Below, piece by piece: positions 34,902-43,876 of a DNA stretch of 45,097 bases. Origin of the DNA: an uncultured Schlesneria sp. (GTDB taxonomy: Bacteria; Planctomycetota; Planctomycetia; Planctomycetales; Planctomycetaceae); the NCBI GenBank assembly GCA_903858935.1, contig CAIOKO010000187.1:1-45097 (forward strand), written 5' to 3'. Every line of letters starts with the position of its first letter. The stretch's first letter is position 1. The position numbers and the translations under genes are program-made. The notes under the pieces are model-generated. The model was not told the DNA's origin. It saw nothing but the letters and a program-made list of their open reading frames with translations, and ran no database searches.

Positions 34902-34917
34902 ATTTGAGAATTCAATC

Positions 34918-36216
34918 ATGCGATGTAATTACTCCTGCGGGTCGATGGACCACCTGATGGCTCGGCGACAGTTTCTCGGTGCCATCACCACCGGGGCCGT
35001 GGCTGCTGGCGGAGCGACGCTTGGGGGATTGTCGGTCCTGACCCAGCCGGCTGCCGCAGCCGAATTAGCTAAGCAACAAAAACGGGTGATCGTGTTCAAT
35101 ATGCACGGCGGACTCAGCCAACTGGAAAGCTGGGACCCCAAGCCGGGTGCGCCGACGGGAGGGCCATTCCGTGCGATCCCAACGTCTGTTCCGGGAACTC
35201 ACATCTGCGAACTGCTTCCAGAGACCGCCAGGCAGATGCATCGACTGGCGATCGTTCGCAGTGTTGATACGAGCGAAGACGACCATGGAAAAGGTGCTTA
35301 CATGATGTTGACGGGGCGTCGTCAGACTCCGGCTAACGACTTCCCAAGACTCGGTGCGGTGACGGCGAAGGCTCTGGCACCCGAGGCGAGTGGACTTCCC
35401 GGTCATATTCAGATCACAGCTGGCGGTGGTGGACGAACGAACGACTCGGCATATCTCGGTCCGAAATACGCCGGGGTCATCATGGGGAATGGGCAACCGC
35501 CGCAGAATTCTGCCCGGCCTGATGCGATCAACCAGGCTGCGGACGAACAACGAAATCAACTTCGGCGTGCCGCGAATGAGCGTTTCTTATTGCGTCGACG
35601 AACTGCCCTGACCGATGCTTATACATACAGCTATGAGCAGGCTCAACAACTTATGGCACAGCGGGATGTTTTCGATGCCACAAAGGAATCGGAACAGGAT
35701 CAGGCTCGCTATGGCAAGCACGACTTTGGGCGTCATTGCCTTCTCGCCCGACGATTGCTGGAAAATGGAATCACCTACGTTCAGATCAGCCATTCCAACT
35801 ACGATACCCATAACGAGAACTTCAATTTTCACATCGAACAGCTCGGTGAATTCGACAGCCCGTTCTCGACGTTTGTCGGCGATCTCGCTGATCGGGGAAT
35901 GCTGGAAAGTACGCTGATCGTTGTGCTGTCCGAGTTTGGCCGGACACCGAATATCAATCACCTGTATGGCCGCGATCATTGGAGCAAATCCTGGTCGGTG
36001 CTGATGGGCGGTGCGGGAATCAAGCCCGGTGCTGTGATCGGAAAGACTAATGCTAACGGGACCGAAGTCACCGACGCCAAAGTTGATCACGCGAACTTGT
36101 TTCACACCTACCTGCAAGCGGTTGGAGTTGATACATCAAAATCGTTTGACGTCGACGGTCGACCGATACCGATCGCCGATCCTTCATCCAAAGGCATTCG
36201 TGAACTGCTGGCGTGA
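34918..36216 (+). CDS. DUF1501 family exported protein (Tat substrate), second copy
   Basis: 432 residues. Tat signal ARRQFLGAITTGAVAAGGAT (R16-R17), with a cleavage region AAAAE. Family blocks: RVIVFNMHGGLSQLESWDPKP, IVRSVDTSEDDHGKGAYMM, SAYLGPKYAGVI, LLARRLLENGITYVQI, VLSEFGRTPNIN, GRDHWSKSWSVLMGGAGIK. It resembles the first copy in layout but is about 70 residues shorter and differs throughout, so this is an old divergence rather than a recent duplication. It starts 16 bases after the DUF1549/DUF1553 gene; the ribosome site (GAGA) is weak and translation may rely on coupling. Confidence 0.92.
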   Translation: MRCNYSCGSMDHLMARRQFLGAITTGAVAAGGATLGGLSVLTQPAAAAELAKQQKRVIVFNMHGGLSQLESWDPKPGAPTGGPFRAIPTSVPGTHICELLPETARQMHRLAIVRSVDTSEDDHGKGAYMMLTGRRQTPANDFPRLGAVTAKALAPEASGLPGHIQITAGGGGRTNDSAYLGPKYAGVIMGNGQPPQNSARPDAINQAADEQRNQLRRAANERFLLRRRTALTDAYTYSYEQAQQLMAQRDVFDATKESEQDQARYGKHDFGRHCLLARRLLENGITYVQISHSNYDTHNENFNFHIEQLGEFDSPFSTFVGDLADRGMLESTLIVVLSEFGRTPNINHLYGRDHWSKSWSVLMGGAGIKPGAVIGKTNANGTEVTDAKVDHANLFHTYLQAVGVDTSKSFDVDGRPIPIADPSSKGIRELLA

Positions 36217-36321
36217 CGCGTGTTTTGTACCGCGTTATTTAACTGTCGAAATGATATGCTGCGCCACTGCTTTGGAGTCATCGGAAAAGCAGTAGCTTCT
36301 CCCGCTGCCGATCAAAGAGCG

Positions 36322-36347
36322 CTGCATGACCGAAGGCGGTCATGCAG
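36322..36347. repeat. perfect 11-bp palindrome between convergent genes
   Basis: CTGCATGACCG (36322-36332) and CGGTCATGCAG (36337-36347) pair perfectly around AAGG. It lies between the convergent DUF1501 and gcvPB stop codons. There is no T-run on either side, so it could be a stem that blocks exonucleases, a weak bidirectional terminator, or a copy of a repeated extragenic palindrome. Confidence 0.6.
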
Positions 36348-36377
36348 GGGCACATGATTCTGAAGTTTGGCGACTCA

Positions 36378-37874
36378 CTATGTCCCAACCGGCCAGGTCA
36401 GCACTGGAGATCGCGTTGCCTTCACTTCCTCAGGCCGGCTGACAGGAGCGGTATGTGGTGCCGTATGTAAAAAGTCTGCGTCTTCGGCCACGATCTTGTG
36501 AATCGCGTCGGAAAAGGCATCCAGCGTCGCTTTGGATTCAGTTTCGGTGGGCTCAAACATCATGGCGTGGGGGACAACGAGAGGGAAATAAACCGTTGGT
36601 GGATGAAACCCGAAATCGAGCAGTCGTTTCGCAATGTCCATGGCGGTAATACCGCGCTCTTTTGCCAGTTTCTCAGCGGACGCGACAAACTCGTGCAGGC
36701 AATGTTTTCCATGTGCGGAGGGAAGAACATCGGCCAATATCTCTTTCAGGTAGTTCGCGTTTAGAATCGCCATTTCGGCGGCTGAGCGAACTCCGGCGGC
36801 TCCTAATGTTCGCAGATAGCAATAACCTCGGACCAGAATCCCCACGTTGCCGAAAAACGAACGAACTCGACCGATTGTTTTAGGGGGGATGACAAGATCG
36901 TATCGCTTTTCTTGAGATTCTGTTTCTCGCAGAGAAACGATGGGGCCGGGAAGGTAGTCTGCTAAAAATTCCCGAACGCAGATCGGTCCAGAGCCGGGGC
37001 CACCCGCACCGTGCGGACCTGTGAAGGTCTTGTGCACGTTGTAGTGCATCATGTCTCCACCGAAGTCGCCGGGTCGCGTGATTCCCATAATCGCATTCAT
37101 GTTTGCGCCGTCGATATACACGAGTCCGCCGGCGTCGTGGACAATTTTGGCTGCGACAGCAATCTCTTTTTCAAACAGACCAAGCGTATTCGGGTTGGTC
37201 ACCATGAAAACAGCAGTCTTATCATCAACGTGCCGTCTCAATTCTTCCAGGTCGACAAAACCACTTTTGCTCGGATCTTCACCCGGCGTTGAAACGGTCC
37301 CTTTTAATTCGATGCATTCAAACCCTGCCATGGCGGCACTGGCAGGGTTAGTACCGTGAGCACTCGCGGGAAAAATGACCTTGGTACGGTGTTCGCCTCG
37401 ATCGCGGAAATAAGCGGCGGCGACAAACAGTGCCGTCAATTCGCCATGAGCACCGGCGGCAGGTTGTAGCGAGACAGCAGGCAATCCCGAAATTTCGGCC
37501 AGCATCTGCTGCATCTCGTACAACAGTTCCAGCATTCCCTGAATGTTGCCGGCAGTCTGATGCGGATGGATGTCGACAATTCCAGGCAATCTGGACAGCC
37601 GCTCGTGCCGCTTCGGGTTGTATTTCATGGTACAGCTGCCAAGCGGATAAAAATGCGTATCCACTGACATATTGAGAGTCGATAAATTAACGAAATGGCG
37701 TATCACATCCGGTTCAGCCAGTTCCGGCAACTTGGGGGTCGACGTCGCCTGGAATTCAGTGGGGATCAAATCCTCAAGAGGCCAGTCTGGGACGTCAGAT
37801 TTAGGAAATTCTGCAGCGCGTCGACCAGGATGCGAAAGCTCTGAGAGCAATTGAGTGGCCTGACGGTTTCGCAT
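36378..37874 (-). CDS. gcvPB: glycine dehydrogenase (decarboxylating) subunit 2
   Basis: 498 residues, the size of the C-terminal subunit of the two-subunit P-protein. The PLP lysine is K282 in YNVHKTFTGPHGAGGPG. Other family blocks: DTHFYPLGSCTMKYNP, SLQPAAGAHGELTAL, FPASAHGTNPASAAMAGF and GANMNAIMG. With GcvPA it decarboxylates glycine and passes the aminomethyl group to the lipoyl H-protein. GcvPA, GcvH and GcvT are not in the window. A TTG 18 bases upstream opens the frame, but the ATG at 37874, preceded by AAGGA, is preferred. UbiX lies 268 bases upstream on the same strand. No glycine-riboswitch-like structure was recognised in that gap. Confidence 0.95.
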   Translation of the reverse strand: MRNRQATQLLSELSHPGRRAAEFPKSDVPDWPLEDLIPTEFQATSTPKLPELAEPDVIRHFVNLSTLNMSVDTHFYPLGSCTMKYNPKRHERLSRLPGIVDIHPHQTAGNIQGMLELLYEMQQMLAEISGLPAVSLQPAAGAHGELTALFVAAAYFRDRGEHRTKVIFPASAHGTNPASAAMAGFECIELKGTVSTPGEDPSKSGFVDLEELRRHVDDKTAVFMVTNPNTLGLFEKEIAVAAKIVHDAGGLVYIDGANMNAIMGITRPGDFGGDMMHYNVHKTFTGPHGAGGPGSGPICVREFLADYLPGPIVSLRETESQEKRYDLVIPPKTIGRVRSFFGNVGILVRGYCYLRTLGAAGVRSAAEMAILNANYLKEILADVLPSAHGKHCLHEFVASAEKLAKERGITAMDIAKRLLDFGFHPPTVYFPLVVPHAMMFEPTETESKATLDAFSDAIHKIVAEDADFLHTAPHTAPVSRPEEVKATRSPVLTWPVGT

Positions 37875-38142
37875 GATTATTTGGTCCTTCAAATCGCGGT
37901 AACTCTAAAATCGGGAAGGCGGAACCTCGCCGATAGCGAAGTTGTATGTCGCGGATGACCGTCTTCGCAATTCAGAGGCGAAGCCAACGGAATCCACCCA
38001 TGGATTCCTGGAAAACAAACTTGAATTCGTTGTCAGGAATATAGGACGCAGCAGTTGCCGTAACCGCTTCGAAAAGTCCTTTCGCAAAATTCAAAAAATT
38101 CGCGAACCTGCACTGTCTGTCAGTGGTCCAATCTGCATGTCT

Positions 38143-38841
38143 TTACTCGTTCAATGCATTTTCACCCCAGCGCGACATGAGTTCGTGCTTGACCCCCAAT
38201 TGATCGCAAATTCGTGCCACAATAAAGTCGACAAGATCTGGAATCGATTTTGGGTCGTGATAGAAGCCCGGCATCGCGGGAAGGATAATTCCCCCGGCCT
38301 CTGCCAGCCGCTTCATATTGTCGAGGGCGATGACGCTGAGCGGCGTTTCTCGAGGAACCACGATCAGTTTGCGTCGCTCCTTCAAATGGACATCGGCCGC
38401 GCGATGAATCAGGTTCTGAGACATTCCGTTAGCAATGCTGGCGAGAGTACCCATGGAACAGGGGCAAATCACCATTCCGTCGGTCATAAACGAACCACTG
38501 GCAATGCCTGCGGAGTAGTCACGATAGTGATGGTAGACGAGCTTGCCCGAAAAAATTTCGCTGTCGCTGAAGACCGAACTGGCGGCGTATCCCGCTATGC
38601 CACTTGGCTTAAGCATCTTCAGTTTATCGTCATGCTCGATCTGATCGTATCTTGGCAAAATCTGTTGTATGTCGAAATTGTCGACGTTGAGCGAGAGGCC
38701 CAGCTCCCGTTTGAAGACTTCGACGGCAGCGGGACTGATCGTCAAATGGACGGTTCGACCCGCCGCGATCAGGACTTCGACAAGACGAACTGCATAGACG
38801 GAACCACTGGCGCCCGTCATCGCGACTACCAAACCACGCAT
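38143..38841 (-). CDS. ubiX: UbiX family flavin prenyltransferase
   Basis: 232 residues. UbiX makes prenylated FMN, the cofactor of UbiD-type decarboxylases. Family motifs: TGASGSVYAVRLVEVL at the N terminus (FMN binding), CPCSMGTLASIANG, NLIHRAADVHLKERRKLIVV and the C-terminal MPGFYHDPKSIPDLVDFIVARI. The longer frame to 38880 adds 13 residues of poor fit; the ATG at 38841 starts MRGLVVAMTGASG, the usual beginning, with AAGG nine bases before. No ubiD gene lies in the window; the ABC1/UbiB kinase is 34 kb away and not linked by position. Confidence 0.93.
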   Translation of the reverse strand: MRGLVVAMTGASGSVYAVRLVEVLIAAGRTVHLTISPAAVEVFKRELGLSLNVDNFDIQQILPRYDQIEHDDKLKMLKPSGIAGYAASSVFSDSEIFSGKLVYHHYRDYSAGIASGSFMTDGMVICPCSMGTLASIANGMSQNLIHRAADVHLKERRKLIVVPRETPLSVIALDNMKRLAEAGGIILPAMPGFYHDPKSIPDLVDFIVARICDQLGVKHELMSRWGENALNE

Positions 38842-39032
38842 CACATTCGCCTTTGAGCCAATAGGACTGAACAGTCTCACCGATGTGAGAAACTTGATAG
38901 AAAAAAACGAAGAGAGGGAGCGGAACTTTTTGATCCGTAACGCCTTGACTACGTTGATACAGTTGTCTTAACCGATTATCGCCGCCGTGGATTAACTTTC
39001 CACTCAGTTTCCACCGTAATTGACGAGCTAAA

Positions 39033-40379
39033 ATGAACGCGATCTGGGAATTTATTCAGCACCAACTGGCAACAAACCAATTATTTGGTGGGGGCTTGAT
39101 CCTGATGGTGGGGGGCGGTCTGCTTGCTTACTTCAGGGAAGTTCCAAGTCGAATCTGGCAATGGTTGCGCCGTCGCTGGTTGATCGAAATCGACATTCTT
39201 GACCGTGATCCGGCATTTGAGTGGATCGACAAATGGCTGGCTCAGCACACCTACGCCAAAGATCGGGCTCGCAGCCTGACGGTGAAGACCGTATCAGTCG
39301 ATTACAGCGAACGACAGGCAGATCCTTCGATGGATGCCCGTCCGCGGATCCTGTTTTCCCCGGCGCCGGGCGAGCATATTTTTTTCTATCGAGGCAGACT
39401 GGTCATTTTGAATCGTGAACGGCCGAAGCATGACGGAAGTCAGGGACAATCGCTCAGCGTGCGCGAATCTTTCGGCATTCATATTTTCAGCCGTGATCGT
39501 AAGATCGCTCAGCAACTTTTAGAGGACGCCAGGGATGTGGCGTTGCCGCCGGGCGATAACCGTCTGGCGATTCATCGGGCTTCGTATTCGTCCTGGGACG
39601 AGCAAATGAAGCGGTTGCCTCGCCCGCCCGAGTCGGTCGTGCTGCGTGACGGTCTGATGGAAAGCCTGATCGGAGACGTTCGCAGTTTCCTCGTTCGTCG
39701 TGAATGGTACGTTGAGAGGGGGATTCCCTATCGTCGGGGTTACCTGCTTTACGGCCCGCCAGGGACCGGGAAAAGCTCGGCCGTCCTGGCGATCGCGTCT
39801 GCCATGAAAATGGACATCGCAATCTTGAGTCTCGCCAATTCGTCTCTGGACGACGATGACTTGTGCCAATTGTTATCCAATTGTCCAGTGAATTCGATCG
39901 TCCTGATCGAAGACATCGATTGCGTATTCGTCGAACGGAAAGCCGCTGAAGATAAGTCTAACAAGTTGACCTTTAGCGGTCTTTTGAATGCGATCGACGG
40001 GGTTGCCGCGGGGGAAGGTCGAATCCTGTTTGCGACGACGAATCACATCGAGCGACTTGATCCCGCATTGATCCGGCCCGGACGTATCGATCGGAAAGAG
40101 TTGATCGACTACGCAGATCGGGATCAGTTGCGTCGGTTGTTCGTCCGGTTTTTCGGTGACAATGATCCGTCAATGGCGGATTACTTTGCCGAAAGTCTGA
40201 CGGAACGAACGCTGCCAATGTCGGCCGTTCAGACATATTTGATCACCCATGCGGACAGTGCCGACGACGCGCTGATGAATCTTGATGAATTGGCTGCGGA
40301 AGCGATCCGGGTTTCGGATCGTGAGGAAACAGTCGAATCGGATTCGGCACGATTTGAGGCAGTTGATTACACGCTGTAA
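39033..40379 (+). CDS. Bcs1-like membrane-anchored AAA+ ATPase
   Basis: 448 residues. A single hydrophobic segment at about 17-34 (LFGGGLILMVGGGLLAYF) is followed by a basic patch (RRRW), then a Bcs1-type N domain (about 48-200; FFYRGRLVILNRER, SFGIHIFSRDRKIAQQLL) and an AAA domain: RGYLLYGPPGTGKSS (Walker A 241-248), VLIEDIDCVF (Walker B D294), second-region TTNHIERLDPALIRPGRID with sensor N337 and the arginine finger. This is the organisation of mitochondrial Bcs1, which translocates a folded Rieske protein across the inner membrane. In bacteria the substrate is unknown, and no Rieske or bc1 gene is near. Only a weak ribosome site precedes the ATG. Confidence 0.88.
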   Translation: MNAIWEFIQHQLATNQLFGGGLILMVGGGLLAYFREVPSRIWQWLRRRWLIEIDILDRDPAFEWIDKWLAQHTYAKDRARSLTVKTVSVDYSERQADPSMDARPRILFSPAPGEHIFFYRGRLVILNRERPKHDGSQGQSLSVRESFGIHIFSRDRKIAQQLLEDARDVALPPGDNRLAIHRASYSSWDEQMKRLPRPPESVVLRDGLMESLIGDVRSFLVRREWYVERGIPYRRGYLLYGPPGTGKSSAVLAIASAMKMDIAILSLANSSLDDDDLCQLLSNCPVNSIVLIEDIDCVFVERKAAEDKSNKLTFSGLLNAIDGVAAGEGRILFATTNHIERLDPALIRPGRIDRKELIDYADRDQLRRLFVRFFGDNDPSMADYFAESLTERTLPMSAVQTYLITHADSADDALMNLDELAAEAIRVSDREETVESDSARFEAVDYTL

Positions 40380-40436
40380 CGCGAGATGGATTTCTTCCTG
40401 TAGTGTCGGCTTCCGTTTGCCGCCACGGGAAGATTG

Positions 40437-40458
40437 GCATTTCATGCGATCGAAATGC
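40437..40458. repeat. 7-bp hairpin after the Bcs1-like gene
   Basis: GCATTTC (40437-40443) pairs with GAAATGC (40452-40458) around an 8-base loop. It lies 58 bases after the stop codon and has no T-run; it may end or stabilise the transcript. Confidence 0.3.
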
Positions 40459-40559
40459 GAGATACTGGTAATAAACATCACAACGCGTCATGTTAATGTT
40501 ATTTGTGTCGTTGAATCGCTCGTTCGTTGGTTATGAGTGAGTGAGGCCTTCGTCTCACC

Positions 40560-42902
40560 GTGTCGGCGTTGAATAGCTCGAAGTCGAACATCCACCCTCT
40601 TCGAAGCCAAACTGTGCTGAGTTCATTTCTCAATCCCTGGATGTTGGCGGGCCTGGCAGGCATTGTCCTGCCGGTGATCGCGCATCTGCTCAGTCGAAAG
40701 AAATACGATCTGCTCGAATGGGGGGCGATGCAGTTTCTGGAACTCGATCCGAGTGCCAAACGCAAAATCCGGCTGGAGGAACTGCTCCTGATGCTCGTCC
40801 GTATTGGACTTGTGGCGATGGTCGCAATTGCGCTGGCTCGACCGTGGGTTGGCAGTCAATGGCTGGGGGGATTTGTTTCGACCCAGTCACGTGATGTCGT
40901 TCTGATCGTGGATGGTTCTTACAGCATGGGCTGGGACGCGCTGGGGAATGGCAAAACGCCCCATTCGCGATCCATGCAATTGGCTCGTGAGTTTCTCGGC
41001 GATCTGTTGCCTGGCGATTCAATCCAGATCATCGATGCCCGGGAGCAGCCGCAAGTGATTCTTCCCGATGCAACCCGAGATTCTTATCGTGCGAAAGAAG
41101 CGTTGAATGATCTGGCTGCTCCGTCGGGGTTTGCCGACCTGGCCGCCGCTCTCCAGAAAGGGGTGCAGCTGCTATCGTCGGGAACAAACCTTCAACGAGA
41201 AGTTATCGTCTTCACCGATTTGCAGGGACTCAGTTGGAAGGGCGGAGATGAAACTCTGTGGGCAAGGTTCGATGATGTGCGCAGCCAGTCACCGATTGCT
41301 CCGCGCGTCTGGGTCATTGACGCATCGGGAGGCGAGCTGGGCGAGGCGTCCAATTTCACGATCGATCGGCTGCAGCTTTCTCGCGAACTGGCGATCGCCG
41401 GTGTGCCGGTCAAAATCAGCAGCAAAGTGAAGTTCTCGGGTGGTGATACTCCGATCTCTCGCAAAGTCCATCTTGAGATCGATCAGCTTCGGCTCCCTGA
41501 TCAAACCGTACAGATCAAGCTTCAGCCGCAAGGGGAAACGACCGTCGATTTTGAATACCGTTTCGAGTCGGCGGGGTCTCATTTGATCAGCCTGGTTCTG
41601 GATGACGATGCCTTGCCCGGCGACAATCGAGCCGACGCGGTCGTGACGGTAACCGAATCGCTTCCGGCATTACTGGTTGATGGTGATCATAAACTCGATG
41701 CCACAAAGTGTGAGACATTTTTTGCCAACGCGGCATTGTTGTCAGCAGGCGACGAACAGCCGTGGATCAAGCCGACTGTGATCACTCCTGATCAATTGAC
41801 GATTGATCGCCTGAAGCCGATGTCGATCGCCGTCATTGCCAACGTGGCCACGCTGGGTGACGCGAACATTGACGGGCTGCGTCAATTTGTAGCGAGTGGT
41901 CACGGCGTGCTGTTCACGCTGGGTGACAAGGTCGACAAGGACCATTATCGCAGCAAATTATTTGCGGACGGAAAAGGGTTGCTCCCCTGTCGACTCGATC
42001 AGCCGGGAACAGAGGACGGGAATGAGAAACGAGGCGTTCGCGTGCTTGGAAACAGCCTTGAACAAAGCTGGCTGCAACCCTTTCGAGCCGACCGAGGGGG
42101 CACGCTGAGTGACGCTCGCTGGTCCCGCTGGTGGAAAGTGGTATTACCCAAAGAACAGTCTGGCAAGCCTGGTTCATTGCTACCAAATGAAGACCGAGAC
42201 GAACTTTTTGTTGATGAGCTTGATCCTGAATCGTCGCTGAAAATCGGTACTTCGATTGTTGAAGCTCGTTTGACAACGGGCGACCCGCTTTTGGTTACTC
42301 GCCGTTATGGTCGCGGCGTGACAGCGTTAATGACATCGTCGCTGGATGCCGATTGGAATACGCTTCCCGCAAAACAGGACTACGTGCCGTTTCTGCACGA
42401 GCTTCTGTTTTCTCTGGCGACACCGACCGCATCCCGTAATCTGGATGTTGGCTCGCCGTTGATCCTGATCGTTTCATCCGATTTAAAAATCGACGATTTC
42501 CAGTTTTTGAACCCCGCAAACAAGCCATTGCCTGGCGAAAAGATTGACGGATCATTCGAACCAGCAGTTCGGTTGCGAACGACAACATTACCCGGGGTCT
42601 ATCGGTTTGTGCGAAAGATCTTGAAACCGAACGAACCCAATCGGCCGGAATACTTCGTAGCAAACTTCGATCGAGGCGAGTCGGTTTTGACTCCGTTAAC
42701 GGAAGCTGAGCGCGAGGTCCTTGCCAAGGACGACCGAATGAAATTCGTCATCGATCTACCCGACCTACGAAAAAACATGTTTGCGGACAGTTCACGAACC
42801 GAGATCTGGTGGATGATACTCTACGTGTTTCTTGCCAGTCTGGCCGTTGAAGCCTGGATGACCAGACGAATGGTCCATGGTGGGTATTCGGTCGCGCCAT
42901 AG
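40560..42902 (+). CDS. BatA/VWA-domain membrane protein
   Basis: About 780 residues. The N terminus has the BatA double-helix anchor: PWMLAGLAGIVLPVIAHLL, the basic link SRKKYDLLEWGAMQFL, then EELLLMLVRIGLVAMVAIAL. A von Willebrand A domain follows with a MIDAS motif DGSYS (118-122) in VVLIVDGSYSMGWD. Later parts (about 260-700) are beta-rich with a glutamine-amidotransferase-like stretch (LRQFVASGHGVLFTLGD), and a last helix at about 755-772 (WWMILYVFLASLAVEAW) anchors the C terminus. These proteins in planctomycetes usually sit beside MoxR ATPase and a second VWA protein; neither is next to it here, though the Bcs1-like ATPase ends 180 bases upstream. The start is uncertain: GTG at 40560 or at 40614. 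Confidence 0.83.
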   Translation: MSALNSSKSNIHPLRSQTVLSSFLNPWMLAGLAGIVLPVIAHLLSRKKYDLLEWGAMQFLELDPSAKRKIRLEELLLMLVRIGLVAMVAIALARPWVGSQWLGGFVSTQSRDVVLIVDGSYSMGWDALGNGKTPHSRSMQLAREFLGDLLPGDSIQIIDAREQPQVILPDATRDSYRAKEALNDLAAPSGFADLAAALQKGVQLLSSGTNLQREVIVFTDLQGLSWKGGDETLWARFDDVRSQSPIAPRVWVIDASGGELGEASNFTIDRLQLSRELAIAGVPVKISSKVKFSGGDTPISRKVHLEIDQLRLPDQTVQIKLQPQGETTVDFEYRFESAGSHLISLVLDDDALPGDNRADAVVTVTESLPALLVDGDHKLDATKCETFFANAALLSAGDEQPWIKPTVITPDQLTIDRLKPMSIAVIANVATLGDANIDGLRQFVASGHGVLFTLGDKVDKDHYRSKLFADGKGLLPCRLDQPGTEDGNEKRGVRVLGNSLEQSWLQPFRADRGGTLSDARWSRWWKVVLPKEQSGKPGSLLPNEDRDELFVDELDPESSLKIGTSIVEARLTTGDPLLVTRRYGRGVTALMTSSLDADWNTLPAKQDYVPFLHELLFSLATPTASRNLDVGSPLILIVSSDLKIDDFQFLNPANKPLPGEKIDGSFEPAVRLRTTTLPGVYRFVRKILKPNEPNRPEYFVANFDRGESVLTPLTEAEREVLAKDDRMKFVIDLPDLRKNMFADSSRTEIWWMILYVFLASLAVEAWMTRRMVHGGYSVAP

Positions 42903-43074
42903 CCCACCGCAATCAAGCGAAAAAGCACTGCCCGCTTGTATCGACGTTATCGGTTGCTGACCGCTTTTGTTTTCGCGTAAGTTGTCATCCGATGGACTTG
43001 TTCCAGCTTTAACTGATAGCGCTCCATTCCGTAGGACCAGCCTGTTCGGTGACTCTTCATTGAAGTGTCTTAGT

Positions 43075-43746
43075 TCAGACGCATGGTTCCCCAAGCAAGT
43101 AGGCTCTCATACTGCGTCTTCCTGTCCGGACGGAAAAGTCGCCGTAGCACAATTTCCGGAGAATGGAATCCGGGCGCAGGTACCAACTCGCCCAAGTCAG
43201 CGGAGAATCTCCATTTATGTCTTTGACATCGATGGTCGCGCCTGCATCGAGAAGAAGTTGAATGGTTTCTTCCGTGCCGAACGCCGCCGCGCGATGAAGT
43301 GGTGTTTCCCCTTTTGTTCGGCAATCACGCATGAATCCACCGGTTTCAGCGGATTCTTTCGTGACGCAGTCAGGATTGGCACCTGCAGCAAGTAGCACCT
43401 TGATGACCATGTCGTGTGCCAGGCGATCGGAAGTACACAAGGCGGAGTGCAGTGGCGTCTCCCCACTATCCGCTTGCGGGTGATTGACATCGGCACCGTG
43501 CTCGATCAGGAATTGGCAAAGTCGCCAATATCCGTGAAACGCTGCGCCGTTGAGGTCAAAGTTTTCTCCGAGCGATTCGAGTGATTCCCCGTTGGCGAGC
43601 AGGTACCGGATGGCGCTGACGTCACCGTAATAGGCGCACCATTTGATCAGGGAAACTCCATGCGTGTCCGTCGAATTCGCGGGATGGCCTTCCGATAAAT
43701 AGTCAAAAATCAAGTCGGTACGTCCGTTCGTGATTCGATCAAGCAT
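43075..43746 (-). CDS. ankyrin-repeat protein
   Basis: 223 residues, cytoplasmic by lack of a signal peptide. Ankyrin units are visible: HGVSLIKWCAYYGDVSAIRYLLANG (split here for length), DLNGAAFHGYWRLCQFLIEHGADV, GETPLHSALC..MVIKVLLAAGANP, and KGETPLHRAAAFGTEETIQLL ending DAGATIDVKD, then NGDSPLTWASWY. That makes four to five repeats, which bind partner proteins; no enzymatic domain is attached. A TTG 18 bases upstream opens the frame; the ATG at 43746, with GAGGA just before it, is preferred. It is convergent with the BatA-type gene. The partner is not predictable. Confidence 0.85.
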   Translation of the reverse strand: MLDRITNGRTDLIFDYLSEGHPANSTDTHGVSLIKWCAYYGDVSAIRYLLANGESLESLGENFDLNGAAFHGYWRLCQFLIEHGADVNHPQADSGETPLHSALCTSDRLAHDMVIKVLLAAGANPDCVTKESAETGGFMRDCRTKGETPLHRAAAFGTEETIQLLLDAGATIDVKDINGDSPLTWASWYLRPDSILRKLCYGDFSVRTGRRSMRAYLLGEPCV

Positions 43747-43839
43747 GCTTTCCTCATCTCGCAATTTGCCGACGTATTCGCGTGGACCGAATTAACAATT
43801 GTACTGGGTGACATTGTTTCGGGTTTAGTTTCGGTTAAT

Positions 43840-43876
43840 TTTGTCGTGGCATTCGTGTAATGACGGCCACGACAAA
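43840..43876. repeat. 11-bp perfect inverted repeat upstream of the ankyrin gene
   Basis: TTTGTCGTGGC (43840-43850) is the exact reverse complement of GCCACGACAAA (43866-43876), with a 15-base loop that itself contains CATT and AATG. It lies about 95 bases before the ankyrin-protein start on the minus strand. It may be an operator or an RNA hairpin in the leader; there is no T-run. Confidence 0.55.

Noticed and set aside
37875-38142. glycine riboswitch before gcvPB
   Set aside because: I looked for a structured aptamer in the gap between ubiX and gcvPB and saw no recognisable glycine-riboswitch core.
37942-38856. plus-strand frame of 304 codons
   Set aside because: Fully antisense to ubiX, which has clear family motifs; the long open frame is a by-product of its codon usage.
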